A DNA stretch of 64,000 bases from contig JAFTHZ010000008.1 in NCBI GenBank assembly GCA_017457155.1, forward strand, positions 1 through 64,000, written 5' to 3'. Source of the DNA: Ruminococcus sp. Lineage in GTDB: Bacteria; Bacillota; Clostridia; Oscillospirales; Acutalibacteraceae. The notes beneath the pieces are model-generated. The model had not been told where the DNA came from and ran no database searches. It saw nothing but the letters and a program-made list of their open reading frames with translations. Both the position numbers and the translations under genes were made by a program. How positions within the stretch are numbered: the stretch's first letter is position 1; the number at the start of each line of letters is the position of its first letter. This document shows positions 35,699 through 44,874 of this stretch, one piece after another.

Positions 35699-35732
35699 GT
35701 TGCATTGTGCAACTTGTCAGGTGTCGTATAAT
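35699..35732 (+). promoter_or_regulatory. Candidate divergent promoter with palindrome
   Basis: A perfect inverted repeat GTTGCATTGTGCAAC (35699-35713) is followed 13 bases later by TATAAT (about 35727-35732). It could be the phosphohexomutase promoter and an operator, leaving a leader of about 200 bases; the -35 is weak. Confidence 0.3.
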
Positions 35733-35943
35733 TATTGCATATCTGCTGATAGCATTTTTTTGTACACTTTATACAACACGCAAAGGACTCATCTTTTTTC
35801 TCTGACAGAATTTATCGGCGAATTGTACCGAATTTATAAAAAATCCGCCTGTGTTTTTTCTATTTTCTCCAAAAGTGAGGTTGAGTTAAAATCCGATATG
35901 ATGTATAATACCCTTGTAACTCTTGAAAAAGGAGAAATTTCCT

Positions 35944-37446
35944 ATGCTTAATGACTTTTACAAACAATTCAAAAGCGGCACCGACATCCGCGGAGTAGCA
36001 TCCGAGGGAGTTGAGGGCGAGCCGCTGAATATGACCGATGAGGTCATCCGCAACATGGCAGGAGGCTTTGCCCTGTGGCTGAGCAAAAAGGTTGGAAAGG
36101 ATGCCGCAGATATGGTGGTATCCGTTGGCAGAGACAGCCGAATCTCAGGCGAGAGAATCGCCAAGGCCGTCACCGAGACTCTCTGCTCCTTTGGTTGCAA
36201 GGTGCTGGACTGCGGACTGGCTTCCACCCCATCTATGTTTATGACTACTGTTGACCTTCAGTGCGACGGCGCAGTACAGATCACCGCCAGCCACCATCCC
36301 TTCAACAGAAACGGACTGAAGTTCTTTACCCGTCAGGGAGGACTTGAGGGCAGCGACATCGCCGCTATACTGGAATATGCACAGGAGGAAGAGACCCCTG
36401 CCCTCGCTCAGGGCGGCTCCATCACTCCCACAGACTATATGACAAAGTACTGCCACAACCTCTGCGAGCAGATAAAGCGTGAGGTAAACGCCGAGAACTT
36501 TGACAAGCCTCTGGAGGGATTCAGAATCGCTGTGGACGCAGGCAACGGTGTTGGCGGATTCTATGCAGACAAGGTGCTTGCTGTGCTTGGTGCAGACACC
36601 TGCGGCAGCCGCTACCTTGAGCCTGACGGAATGTTCCCGAACCACGTCCCCAACCCCGAGAGCCCCGTGGCTATGAAAGCAATCTCCGAGGCTGTGCTTC
36701 AGGCACAGGCAGACCTGGGAGTTATCTTTGACACAGACGTGGACCGCGGCGCCGTAGTTGACAGCAAGGGCAACGAGATCAACCGCAACCGCCTTGTGGC
36801 GCTGGCATCCGCCATTGCTCTGGAGAACTGTCAGGGCGGCACCATCGTCACCGACTCCATCACCTCTGACGGACTCAAGGAGTTCATCGAGGATCATCTG
36901 GGCGGAAAACACTACCGCTACCGCCGAGGCTACAAGAACGTCATCGACAAGGCTGTGGAGCTGGAGTCCCAGGGTATCCCCTGTCCTCTGGCAATCGAGA
37001 CCTCAGGCCACGCCGCTATGAAAGAAAACTACTTTCTGGATGATGGTGCATATCTGTGCACAAAAATCATCATCAAGGCCGCTCAGCTCCGCCGTGAGGG
37101 CAAGGACATCTCTGACCTTATCAACTGTCTGAAGGAGCCCGCAGAGCAGAAGGAGATCCGCATCAAAATACTTGAGGAGGACTTCCGTGCCTGCGGAGAG
37201 CGTGTCATCGCAGACCTGCTCAGCTTTGCACAGCAGCACGAGGACTGGCACATCGCCCCCGACAACCGCGAGGGTATCCGCGTGTCCTTTGACAAGGACA
37301 AGGGAGACGGCTGGTTCCTGCTTCGTCTGTCGGTTCACGATCCCATCATGCCCCTCAACATCGAGAGCAACACCGAAGGCGGTGTAGAGGTTATCCTCTC
37401 ACAGCTTGATGAGTTCTGGGGCACCACCAAGGGTCTTGACATCTGA
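35944..37446 (+). CDS. Phosphomannomutase/phosphoglucomutase family enzyme
   Basis: The 500-residue alpha-D-phosphohexomutase moves phosphate between C1 and C6 of hexoses. It has FKSGTDIRGVASEG at the N-terminus, the phosphoserine loop as ITASHHPFNRNGLKFF (Ser in TASHHP), the metal loop GVIFDTDVDRGAVVD, the sugar loop AIETSGHAAMKENYFLDDGA and the phosphate-binding end PDNREGIRVSFD. Four domains and length fit PMM/PGM; substrate choice cannot be told by eye. The ATG at 35944 follows AAAAAGGAGA. Confidence 0.88.
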   Translation: MLNDFYKQFKSGTDIRGVASEGVEGEPLNMTDEVIRNMAGGFALWLSKKVGKDAADMVVSVGRDSRISGERIAKAVTETLCSFGCKVLDCGLASTPSMFMTTVDLQCDGAVQITASHHPFNRNGLKFFTRQGGLEGSDIAAILEYAQEEETPALAQGGSITPTDYMTKYCHNLCEQIKREVNAENFDKPLEGFRIAVDAGNGVGGFYADKVLAVLGADTCGSRYLEPDGMFPNHVPNPESPVAMKAISEAVLQAQADLGVIFDTDVDRGAVVDSKGNEINRNRLVALASAIALENCQGGTIVTDSITSDGLKEFIEDHLGGKHYRYRRGYKNVIDKAVELESQGIPCPLAIETSGHAAMKENYFLDDGAYLCTKIIIKAAQLRREGKDISDLINCLKEPAEQKEIRIKILEEDFRACGERVIADLLSFAQQHEDWHIAPDNREGIRVSFDKDKGDGWFLLRLSVHDPIMPLNIESNTEGGVEVILSQLDEFWGTTKGLDI

Positions 37447-37469
37447 TAAACAAACCATATATACCATCT

Positions 37470-38135
37470 CTACTCTCTCATCTTCTCCCGAAGGTGAGAG
37501 AGTATTTTTTTCTCTCGTCGGCTGACCTGCACCTGGGTCATCCCCAGAGCGGAGGCTGTCTGCTGCTGGGTCTTGCCTTTGTAGTATCTGAGGATAATCA
37601 GCTCTCTGTCAGAGCTTGACAACAGCTCCATCATCTGGCGCAGGGCAAGTCTCTCGGTGATAGCCCGCTCCTCTGACTCCACAGGCACATCGAAGCCTCC
37701 CGACTCCTCTCCCGGTCCTTCGCTGAGAGACAGGGGCAGGCGGGTGGCGCTCAGCGCCTCTGTGACTTGCTCCGGGGAGACCTGAAGCATCCGTGCAAGC
37801 TGTGACACCGTCGGCTCCTCTCCCTCTGTCTGCTGATACTGTTGCACCGCTCTCGAAATCCTCAGGGACAGCTCCCGTATATTCCGACTCACCTTCACAC
37901 TGCCACAGTCTCTGAATATCCGCTTCATCTCGCCCATTATCACAGGCACCGCATAGGTGGAGAACCGAAACCCCAGCGAAGGGTCAAAATTATCCGCTGC
38001 CTTCACAAGCCCCACACAACCGCAGGAATACAGCTCCTCGTACTCCACACCCCGAGCGGTGAACCTTCTGGCACAGGCGTGGACAAGTCCCGTATTCTCG
38101 GTTATGAGCCTGTTACGCTCTGTCAGGGCTGGCAC
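37470..38135 (-). CDS. sigF: Sporulation sigma factor F
   Basis: The 221-residue sigma-70 factor has region 2 (EELYSCGCVGLVKAADNFDP, GFRFSTYAVPVIMGEMKRIF), region 3 (PTVSQLARMLQVSPEQVTEA) and region 4 helix-turn-helix (GKTQQQTASALGMTQVQVSR). It follows spoIIAA and spoIIAB, the classic spoIIA operon, so it is SigF, the early forespore factor. The GTG start at 38135 overlaps spoIIAB by 23 bases. Confidence 0.95.
   Translation of the reverse strand: MPALTERNRLITENTGLVHACARRFTARGVEYEELYSCGCVGLVKAADNFDPSLGFRFSTYAVPVIMGEMKRIFRDCGSVKVSRNIRELSLRISRAVQQYQQTEGEEPTVSQLARMLQVSPEQVTEALSATRLPLSLSEGPGEESGGFDVPVESEERAITERLALRQMMELLSSSDRELIILRYYKGKTQQQTASALGMTQVQVSRREKKILSHLREKMRE
37472..37514 (+). terminator. 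Terminator after the phosphohexomutase gene, overlapping sigF 3' end
   Basis: ACTCTCTCA pairs with TGAGAGAGT, followed by a T-run. The stem lies inside the last codons of sigF on the other strand. Confidence 0.8.
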
Positions 38136-38559
38136 GGCGGATGATGGCCTTTTCCATGGTGACGGTGGTGCCCTTGCCCTGTGCAGAGCGCACCCTCACC
38201 CTGTCCATGAAGCTCTGCATAACCGCAAACCCCAGTCCTGCACGCTCCTCGCCCCCTGTGGTGTACAGGGGTTCCATGGCTTTCTTCACGTTCTCGATAC
38301 CACAGCCCTTGTCCCGTATCCTGATGATGACCCGACTGTTGTCCTGGATCTTTACATTTATGTAGATAGTACCTTCCGAGTAGCCGTAGGCATGAACAAT
38401 ACAGTTGGTCACCGCCTCGGACACCGCTGTCTTGATATCCGACAGCTCAACGATGGTAGGGTCCAGAGGGAGTATAAATGCCGCCACAGCAGATCTGGCA
38501 AAACCCTCGTTGATACTCTTTGCGTCAAAGCTCAGGTTCATCTCGTTCTGACTATTCAT
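38113..38559 (-). CDS. spoIIAB: Anti-sigma F factor / serine kinase
   Basis: The 148-residue GHKL kinase has the N box in VSEAVTNCIVHAYG, the G1 box in IRIRDKGCGIENVKK and the G2 region GLGFAVMQSFMDRV. It binds SigF and phosphorylates SpoIIAA. It overlaps both neighbours by 4 and 23 bases, indicating coupled translation, as usual in this operon. Confidence 0.95.
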   Translation of the reverse strand: MNSQNEMNLSFDAKSINEGFARSAVAAFILPLDPTIVELSDIKTAVSEAVTNCIVHAYGYSEGTIYINVKIQDNSRVIIRIRDKGCGIENVKKAMEPLYTTGGEERAGLGFAVMQSFMDRVRVRSAQGKGTTVTMEKAIIRRASPDRA

Positions 38560-38855
38560 TTCATCACCCCCAAGGCGGGCAACCCCGACATAACAAACAT
38601 TCTCTCCATATTATCAGGCACGTTCACAACCTGCACCCTGCCACCAATAAGTGACATCTGGCGGTACCTGCCCATGACAAGTCCCACCCCCGAGCTGTCC
38701 ATAAACTGTACCCCCGAAAAATCCAGGCACAGCAGCGCAGGTCGCTCGCTCTCGGCACAGGAGTCAATCTTCTGTCGGATTTTTGAGCAGGTGTGATGGT
38801 CAAGCTCTCCCGTGAGCATTACCGTCATCACCCGTCCCTCGTGCTTTATCTCCAT
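38556..38855 (-). CDS. spoIIAA: Anti-anti-sigma factor
   Basis: The 99-residue STAS protein begins MEIKHEGRVMTVMLTGELDH. It carries the phosphorylated serine region LDFSGVQFMDSSGVGLVMGR. It releases SigF from SpoIIAB when unphosphorylated. The ATG at 38855 follows AGGATGTGA; a longer frame exists upstream but without a ribosome site. Confidence 0.94.
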   Translation of the reverse strand: MEIKHEGRVMTVMLTGELDHHTCSKIRQKIDSCAESERPALLCLDFSGVQFMDSSGVGLVMGRYRQMSLIGGRVQVVNVPDNMERMFVMSGLPALGVMK

Positions 38856-38994
38856 ATTTCTCACATCCTGTATACTTTTTTGCAGGGTGCTTGTCCCCTG
38901 CTTTTTGCGCAAAAAAACGCCCATACCTATTGTAATAAGTATGGGCATATATTTTTTGTATTATTCAGTTGTCGCACAAATCCTATCCCTGACA

Positions 38995-40284
38995 TTATGA
39001 GAGGTTTTGAAGGATATAGGGTCGTATCTCCCCTGCCATATAAAGTGACCCGCACACACACAGAAAACTCTCCTGCTGCTTTGCCCTCTCATAGGCTCTG
39101 AGAAATCCCTCCTCTACGCTGTCGGCAGCGAACACCCTGTCAAAATGCGCAGAGACAAGCTGTGCAAGCTCAGGAGCACTCAGGGCTCTGGGGTTGTTTA
39201 TGGGCACAGTATACACCGTCTCAAACAATCCCTCCAGCAGTTTTATGGAGGTGCGGCTGTCCTTGTCCCTGAGCATTCCCAGCACAAGGACTCCCTGCCT
39301 GTCTCCCAGGTATCTTCTGACTCCTTTGCAGAAAGCACCCACACCGTCGGGGTTGTGGGCTCCGTCGATGATAACATGAGGGTCTGTTGCCAGACACTCA
39401 AAGCGGGCAGGGTTGCAGGCTTTCTCCATGCCGATTCTGACACTCTCGTCACAAACTCCCTCAAAGCCTGATGAGGCTCTCAGCACCTCCAGCACCCTCA
39501 GAGCCGTGGCGGCATTCTCCAGCTGATGCTCTCCCACAAGTCCTATCCGCAGGGTGTGACCCTCATACTCAAACTCAAGTCCCTCAAGGCTATCCTTGAG
39601 AAGTACGAGGTCATCAGGGTCAGAGACAACAAGAGGAGTCTGTCGCTCCTTGCATACTTTGACAATAACCTCAAGAGCCTGTGAGGTCTGCTGTGACGAG
39701 ACAACTCGTGTGCCACTCTTGATAATTCCGCATTTTTGATGCGCTATGGCGGCGATGGTGTCTCCCAGTATGTCCGTATGATCCAGCCCGATACGGGTGA
39801 TGACGGCGCACAGGGGAGGCTTTATGACGTTGGTACAATCAAGCTCGCCTCCAAGGCCAACCTCCAGCACAACTATATCACAACTCTGCCTCTTGAAGTA
39901 TTCAAAGGCAACACACATAACAAATTCAAATTCAGTTATGATAACTCCCTCTTCATACAGCTTGTCCGAGAGAGAAAAAACATACTCCGCCACCATTGAC
40001 AGCTCATCCTGAGGGATGGGTTCTCCGTCTATCTGAATCCTCTCACAGAAGTCGGTGATAAAGGGAGAGATAAACAGTCCCGTCCTGTATCCCGAGGCGC
40101 ACAGCACCGAGGATATCATCTGGCAAGTAGAACCCTTGCCGTTGGTGCCTGCCACATGGACAAATCTCAGGCTGTCCTGAGGATTGCCCATAAGAGTCAG
40201 AAGCTTTTTGACTCTGTCAAGTCCGGGACGGGAGCCGAACTTGTTGAGTGAGTGTATTCTGTTCAGGGTTTCGTTGTAGTTCAT
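38995..40284 (-). CDS. folC: Folylpolyglutamate synthase / dihydrofolate synthase
   Basis: The 429-residue ligase adds glutamate to folates. It has the N-terminal FGSRPGLDRVKKLLTLMGNP, the P-loop HVAGTNGKGSTCQMISSVL, the ISPFITDFCERIQIDG loop, EVGLGGELDCTNVI and the DGAHNPDGVGAFCKGV motif. It is the last gene of a run rsmI-folC on this strand and starts one base after the rsmI stop. Confidence 0.95.
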   Translation of the reverse strand: MNYNETLNRIHSLNKFGSRPGLDRVKKLLTLMGNPQDSLRFVHVAGTNGKGSTCQMISSVLCASGYRTGLFISPFITDFCERIQIDGEPIPQDELSMVAEYVFSLSDKLYEEGVIITEFEFVMCVAFEYFKRQSCDIVVLEVGLGGELDCTNVIKPPLCAVITRIGLDHTDILGDTIAAIAHQKCGIIKSGTRVVSSQQTSQALEVIVKVCKERQTPLVVSDPDDLVLLKDSLEGLEFEYEGHTLRIGLVGEHQLENAATALRVLEVLRASSGFEGVCDESVRIGMEKACNPARFECLATDPHVIIDGAHNPDGVGAFCKGVRRYLGDRQGVLVLGMLRDKDSRTSIKLLEGLFETVYTVPINNPRALSAPELAQLVSAHFDRVFAADSVEEGFLRAYERAKQQESFLCVCGSLYMAGEIRPYILQNLS

Positions 40285-41115
40285 TTATATCAGTTCCCTG
40301 TAAATATCATTTTTCTTAAGCCCTGTAACCGCGGCAGCGTCCTTTGCGGCCTGAGTGGGCTTTGTACCTGATTCTATCAGCTCTCTGGCAAGGGTCACCG
40401 CCTCCTCCAGAGTGTAGCTTTCTTTCTCTTCATTCTCTATAGCACCCTCCAGCACAAGCACGATCTCTCCCCTCAGGGAGCCGTCGCCGTAGTCCTGCAC
40501 CGCCTGTGAGGTTGTGGTGCGGATGACCTGCTCGTGGAGCTTTGTGATCTCTCTGACGATGGTGAGCTTTCTGTCTCCGAAGGTATCAAGAAAATCCCTC
40601 AGGGTGTTGCTGAGCTTGTGAGGAGCCTCATAGAACACCATGGTCCGCCTCTCGCGGACAAGAGACTCAAGATGCTCTCTCCTGCTCTTCTTGTTCACAG
40701 AGAGAAAACCCTCAAAGGTAAACCGTCCTGTAGAAAGTCCCGACACACACAGCGCCGAGATCACCGCCGATGGTCCGGGCACCACAAGGGTCTCGATGCC
40801 TCTCTCGGCACACTGGCGCACAAGCTCCTCCCCCGGGTCCGAGATACAGGGCATACCTGCATCCGTCACCACCGCACAGCTCTCTCCCGAGAGTATCCTG
40901 TCACAGATGACCTCTCCCTTGAACTGCTTGTTGTGCTCAAAATAGCTTATCATGGGCTTCTTGATTCCCAGATGATTGAGGAGCTTCACCGTAACCCTTG
41001 TATCCTCTGCGGCAATAAAATCCACATCCTCAAGGGTCTGTGCCGCTCTGGGGCTCAGGTCGGACAGGTTTCCGATGGGAGTCCCCACCACGTAAAGTTT
41101 TCCTTTTGTGCTCAT
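40285..41115 (-). CDS. rsmI: 16S rRNA (cytidine-1402 2'-O)-methyltransferase
   Basis: The 276-residue SAM-dependent enzyme of the tetrapyrrole-methylase fold starts KGKLYVVGTPIGNLSDLSPR. It has DFIAAEDTRVTVKLLNHLGI, VTDAGMPCISDPGEELVRQ and VPGPSAVISALCVSGL, the RsmI set. The C-terminus has a helix-turn-helix-like KPTQAAKDAAAVTGLKK. It lies just after yabB, as in Bacillus (yabB-yazA-yabC). Confidence 0.95.
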   Translation of the reverse strand: MSTKGKLYVVGTPIGNLSDLSPRAAQTLEDVDFIAAEDTRVTVKLLNHLGIKKPMISYFEHNKQFKGEVICDRILSGESCAVVTDAGMPCISDPGEELVRQCAERGIETLVVPGPSAVISALCVSGLSTGRFTFEGFLSVNKKSRREHLESLVRERRTMVFYEAPHKLSNTLRDFLDTFGDRKLTIVREITKLHEQVIRTTTSQAVQDYGDGSLRGEIVLVLEGAIENEEKESYTLEEAVTLARELIESGTKPTQAAKDAAAVTGLKKNDIYRELI

Positions 41116-41119
41116 AATA

Positions 41120-41866
41120 TCAGCTCCCTGCTCCGTCTCTGTAGCTTCCGTATATATCCGTCATTTCACGGGTGAATCCTCCATCCTCGTTCTCAACGAT
41201 GAGGGTGGGCATAACCACCAGATTCCCCTGCTTTGAGCCTCGCTTGCCCTCAAGCAGGAACAGCTTCGGGGCCTTGGAGCTTTTGCCCTGGACAAGTCGC
41301 AGTCTCTTGGGCTCTACGTCATATTTGCGCATAAGCTCCATGGCATCTGTCAGCCGCTCGGGGCGCTGGCAGATACACAGCCTGCCCGAAAACTGCAGCA
41401 GCTTTGAGCCTGTGCTTATCACATCCTCAAGGGTGCAGGTGTGCTCGTGTCTGGCAAAAAGCTCGTGCTCCTCACGGCTCTGCACTCCCCCTCCGCTGAG
41501 CTTGTAGGGAGGGTTGCAGGTCACAAGGTCAAAGGCGCCGAAGGGCACCACACCCTTGAGCTGCCTCATATCTGCGGCAACAGGGGTTATCAGCTGTGCA
41601 AGAGAGTTATGCTCTGTGCTGCGTCTGAGCATATCTGCCCCTTCCTCAAAAATCTCCACCCCGAAAATCTCCTTGGGGGGATTGTGCCTTGCCATCAGCA
41701 GGGGGATGGTACCGCAACCTGTGCCCAGGTCCACAACCCTGTCGCTCCGCCTGTGACAGGCAAAGTCCGCCAGCAATATAGTATCAGTTGTAAAATGGAA
41801 TTCATCGGAGACAATTATCTCAATGCCGTTGCCCAGTGGCTCCAGCCTCTCGCCCGTCTTAAGCAT
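41120..41866 (-). CDS. tRNA1(Val) adenine-37 N6-methyltransferase-like protein (YabB)
   Basis: The 248-residue class I methyltransferase has the SAM motif VVDLGTGCGTIPLLMARH and the N6-adenine motif LVTCNPPYKLSGGGV. The layout matches the TrmN6/YabB family. CACAGGAGGTG precedes the ATG. It sits between a ferredoxin gene and rsmI, the conserved clostridial order. Confidence 0.88.
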   Translation of the reverse strand: MLKTGERLEPLGNGIEIIVSDEFHFTTDTILLADFACHRRSDRVVDLGTGCGTIPLLMARHNPPKEIFGVEIFEEGADMLRRSTEHNSLAQLITPVAADMRQLKGVVPFGAFDLVTCNPPYKLSGGGVQSREEHELFARHEHTCTLEDVISTGSKLLQFSGRLCICQRPERLTDAMELMRKYDVEPKRLRLVQGKSSKAPKLFLLEGKRGSKQGNLVVMPTLIVENEDGGFTREMTDIYGSYRDGAGS

Positions 41867-41966
41867 CAGGCACCTCCTGTGAGGAAATTTATGGTATATA
41901 CAAGAACAGCACCCCTGCCTCCCTGGGGGAGAACATCGGGATGCTGTTTCAAGTTCAGGTAATTGA

Positions 41967-42137
41967 TTAGCCCTCGGAGATAGCTTCTACGGGGCAAGCA
42001 CCTGCACAAGCACCGCAATCTGCGCAAGCGTCAGCGTCGATTACATACTTGCCGTCGCCCTCGGAGATAGCGCTGCAGGGGCACTCATCTGCACAAGTAC
42101 CGCAGGAAATGCAGTCATCACTAATAACGTATGCCAT
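41967..42137 (-). CDS. 2[4Fe-4S] ferredoxin
   Basis: A 56-residue protein starts MAYVISDDCISCGTCADECP. It contains two complete CxxCxxCxxxCP clusters, the second in ADACADCGACAGACPVEA. It is a typical clostridial low-potential electron carrier. An AGGAGGTG site precedes the ATG by 10 bases. It is below the usual small-gene length cut-off and easily missed. Confidence 0.93.
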   Translation of the reverse strand: MAYVISDDCISCGTCADECPCSAISEGDGKYVIDADACADCGACAGACPVEAISEG

Positions 42138-42299
42138 ACTTGAGGCACCTCCTTAATAATTTCTAACCCTAATTGTATCACATTTTTTCAAAAAAGCAAT
42201 TACTTTGACACATTTTTCTGAAAATTCCTGTTCAGCATATATCTGTCAAAGAAAAAGCCCTGATTCTCTTTATAAAAATATAGTCGGAAGAAAATGGAA

Positions 42300-43166
42300 T
42301 TATTCCAGTCCCTTCAGCTCCTCCAGCTCCTTCTTGTCAATTCTGATAGAGCCGTCGCGCACAAGGCGGACCTCCTTGACCTTAAAGCTCTGGGGTGCGG
42401 CCTCGGGGGGAGTGTTGTCCATCTTCACCTTCAATGTACCTGTCAGCAGGCTGACCTCAACAACGGTACCTCTGCCCTGAGGAGTCTTGACAATAGCGCC
42501 TGTCTTGGGTGTATTTCGCAGAAGGTCTGTGTATGCCTCCTGCTCGTACTTGAGACAGCACATGAGTCTTCCGCAGGTACCGGATATCTTCACAGGGGAC
42601 AGGGACAGACCCTGCTCCTTTGCCATCTTGATGGAAACAGGCTGAAACTCACCCAGAAAGCTTGAGCAGCAGAACTGCTTTCCGCATACTCCCAGACCGC
42701 CCAGCATCTTTGCCTCGTCGCGGACACCGATCTGTCTCAGCTCGATTCGGGTCTTGAACACAGATGCCAGGTCCTTGACAAGTGCACGGAAGTCCACTCT
42801 GCCGTCAGCTGTGAAGTAGAAGAGGATCTTGCTGCCGTCAAAGGTATACTCAACGTTCACCAGCTTCATCTCAAGGCCGTGGTCGGCGATCTTCCGAAGG
42901 GCTATGTCGTAGGCCTTCTTCTCCAGCTCACGGTTTTGCTCCATTTTCTTTATATCTGCGTCGGTGGCCTTGCGGATAATATCCTTGAGGGGATGGACTA
43001 TCTCGCTGTCGTCCACCTGCTTGTTGCCTGTGGCAATCTGACCGCACTCAACTCCTCTGGCGGTCTCAACAATTACCATATCCCCGGGGACAAGCTGTGT
43101 CTCTCCCGGTGCAAAATAATATATCTTGCCCACTTCCTTGAAGCGGACTCCAACTACTTCTGCCAT
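42300..43166 (-). CDS. PSP1-domain protein YaaT/RicT
   Basis: The 288-residue protein has the PSP1 domain signature: KIYYFAPGETQLVPGDMVIV, ARGVECGQIA and GVCGKQFCCSSFLGEF, plus GTCGRLMCCLKYEQEAY. The Cys clusters fit the Fe-S-binding RicT of Bacillus, which acts in phosphorelay for sporulation and in RNA processing. Its ATG overlaps the holB stop by 13 bases, the conserved holB-yaaT pair. Confidence 0.92.
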   Translation of the reverse strand: MAEVVGVRFKEVGKIYYFAPGETQLVPGDMVIVETARGVECGQIATGNKQVDDSEIVHPLKDIIRKATDADIKKMEQNRELEKKAYDIALRKIADHGLEMKLVNVEYTFDGSKILFYFTADGRVDFRALVKDLASVFKTRIELRQIGVRDEAKMLGGLGVCGKQFCCSSFLGEFQPVSIKMAKEQGLSLSPVKISGTCGRLMCCLKYEQEAYTDLLRNTPKTGAIVKTPQGRGTVVEVSLLTGTLKVKMDNTPPEAAPQSFKVKEVRLVRDGSIRIDKKELEELKGLE

Positions 43167-44017
43167 GAAATCCTCCTGTATTCACCGCATATCCATGTGG
43201 ACAATAGCGTGAGATTCACGTTGCGGTTAACTTTATTTATAGCGTCGCTTGTAGCGTCGATAAGCCTGATTATCTTGTCCTTTGTCAGTCGTCTGCGCAG
43301 GAGCGAGGCTGTCTGCGGGTCATATATGGCCTGCGCACACACAGACACAGCAAGGGCATCGCTGAGCAAAAGCCTCACCACAGGCAGAACCTGAAGCGCC
43401 TTCTGTCTGCTGGCCAGTACCCAGCAAGCTTTCAGAAGTCTCAGCTCCCCTGTCTCCACTATGCCCTCCAGTATTTCTCTGGCAAGGGCAAGGCTCTCCT
43501 CGCTGATGATGCTGTCGCTCTCCATAGTCAGGGTCACACATCGCGAGCGGATAGTCTCAGGCAGAGCCTTTGGGTTTTCTGCCGTCAGCAGAAAGAGCAT
43601 ATCCTGAGGGGGCTCCTCCAGGGTTTTCAGCAGGGCGTTGAGTGCCTCGGCACCCATCCTCCTGTCTGCGTCATACATAACATAGACCTTCCGCCTTGCT
43701 TCGTTTGGCAGGATGGCTGTGTCGGCGGTGATACGCCTCACCTCGTCCACAGATATGCTATCGGTCTTGCCTGTGCCCTTTGCATAGTAGACGTCTATGT
43801 GGTTTTTGCTGTTGCACTTTATGCACTGGGGGCATTCTCCGCAGGGAGAACTGTGAGACGTACAGACACTCCACATACTCAGAAACCGCACCAGCTCCCG
43901 TCTGGAGTCGTCGCTGCCTCCTGTCACAATGACCGCATGGGGGATCCTGCGGCTTTCCTCCATGGCGGACAGCTCTGCACACAGGCTGTCGCTAAAATCA
44001 AATCCAAGGAAATTCAC
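43154..44017 (-). CDS. holB: DNA polymerase III delta-prime subunit
   Basis: The 287-residue clamp-loader protein of AAA+ fold has a zinc module (CGECPQCIKCNSKNH), ISVDEVRRITADTAILPNEA, the SRC-like motif in PETIRSRCVTLTM and KTLEEPPQDMLFLLTAENP. The Walker A region is degenerate (GGSDDSRRE), expected for delta-prime. It overlaps yaaT, as in many Firmicutes. Confidence 0.9.
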   Translation of the reverse strand: MNFLGFDFSDSLCAELSAMEESRRIPHAVIVTGGSDDSRRELVRFLSMWSVCTSHSSPCGECPQCIKCNSKNHIDVYYAKGTGKTDSISVDEVRRITADTAILPNEARRKVYVMYDADRRMGAEALNALLKTLEEPPQDMLFLLTAENPKALPETIRSRCVTLTMESDSIISEESLALAREILEGIVETGELRLLKACWVLASRQKALQVLPVVRLLLSDALAVSVCAQAIYDPQTASLLRRRLTKDKIIRLIDATSDAINKVNRNVNLTLLSTWICGEYRRISWQK

Positions 44018-44096
44018 AGTTTCTCACCTCCACGCCTTCTACATTGTATCATATATAAAAATAAATTTCCACAGTTTATTATTGTCAAAGAAAAAG

Positions 44097-44567
44097 TCAG
44101 TCTCTCAGGGTTGCGGTATTCGTCACAACTCCGGACTCCTCAATATCCACCAACCCATAACTTCCGGGATATCCTCCCACCGAGCCGGGATTGAGTATAT
44201 ACAGCCCCTCATCATATACAGAGAGGGGGATATGAGTATGACCGAAAAGTACAATATCAGCCTGTTGCTCTCTGGCGGCACAGCACAACCTGTAGAGACC
44301 GCCCTTCACCCCGTAATTATGGCCGTGGGCAATAAATATCCTTTTGCCCTCAATGTTTATTACCTGCGTGTCAGGACAGTCCGTACAGAAGTCGCAGTTG
44401 CCCCTGACGGATACTATCATCCTCTGAGGAAACTCACAACGTAAATCCTCCACATCCCTTGCCCCGTCACCGCAGTGGACAACAACCTGTGCCTCACTGT
44501 GAGCCATCAGGGCTCTTCTGGCGGAGTAGTAGTTTCCGTGAGAGTCGGACAAAACTAAAATTCGCAT
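44097..44567 (-). CDS. YfcE/MJ0936-type metallophosphoesterase
   Basis: The 156-residue protein has the calcineurin-fold motifs MRILVLSDSHGNYY, VVHCGDGARDV, SVRGNCDF (GNxD/H), FIAHGHNYG and LFGHTHIPL. Family members are metal-dependent phosphodiesterases; natural substrate unknown. Length is usual. It is 80 bases after holB's start region and has its own leader. Confidence 0.9.
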   Translation of the reverse strand: MRILVLSDSHGNYYSARRALMAHSEAQVVVHCGDGARDVEDLRCEFPQRMIVSVRGNCDFCTDCPDTQVINIEGKRIFIAHGHNYGVKGGLYRLCCAAREQQADIVLFGHTHIPLSVYDEGLYILNPGSVGGYPGSYGLVDIEESGVVTNTATLRD

Positions 44568-44634
44568 AAACTAACTCCCTGTCATATTATATAGATGAGT
44601 AGCATAAATTTCTTAGTAGCGAGGTGTCAAAAAA

Positions 44635-44874
44635 ATGTCTAACACAGATAACAGTTCTCAGATTCTGCGCATGCTGTCAGAGAGGCTGGGTAAGTCTCCC
44701 GACAGTATCAGATCATCTGCCCAAAAGGGTAACATCAGCGATCTCATATCCTCTCTGGACAAAAAGCAGAGGGATAAGATATCCTCTATCCTGTCAAACC
44801 CCGAGGCTATGAAAAAAATCATGGAGAATCCCACTGTCCGCTCTATGATAGAGAAGAACAACACAGATGGATAA
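44635..44874 (+). CDS. Small helical protein of unknown function
   Basis: The 79-residue protein (starts MSNTDNSSQILRMLSERLGK, later ISDLISSLDKKQRDKISSIL) is helical and has no Cys, membrane segment or signal. It overlaps the next gene by 8 bases. GAGGTG precedes the ATG. The LSNPEAMKKIMENPTVRSM segment resembles the SDPKAMASVMELGKKLG start of its neighbour, so the two proteins may be related or interact. I do not know the function. Confidence 0.6.
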   Translation: MSNTDNSSQILRMLSERLGKSPDSIRSSAQKGNISDLISSLDKKQRDKISSILSNPEAMKKIMENPTVRSMIEKNNTDG

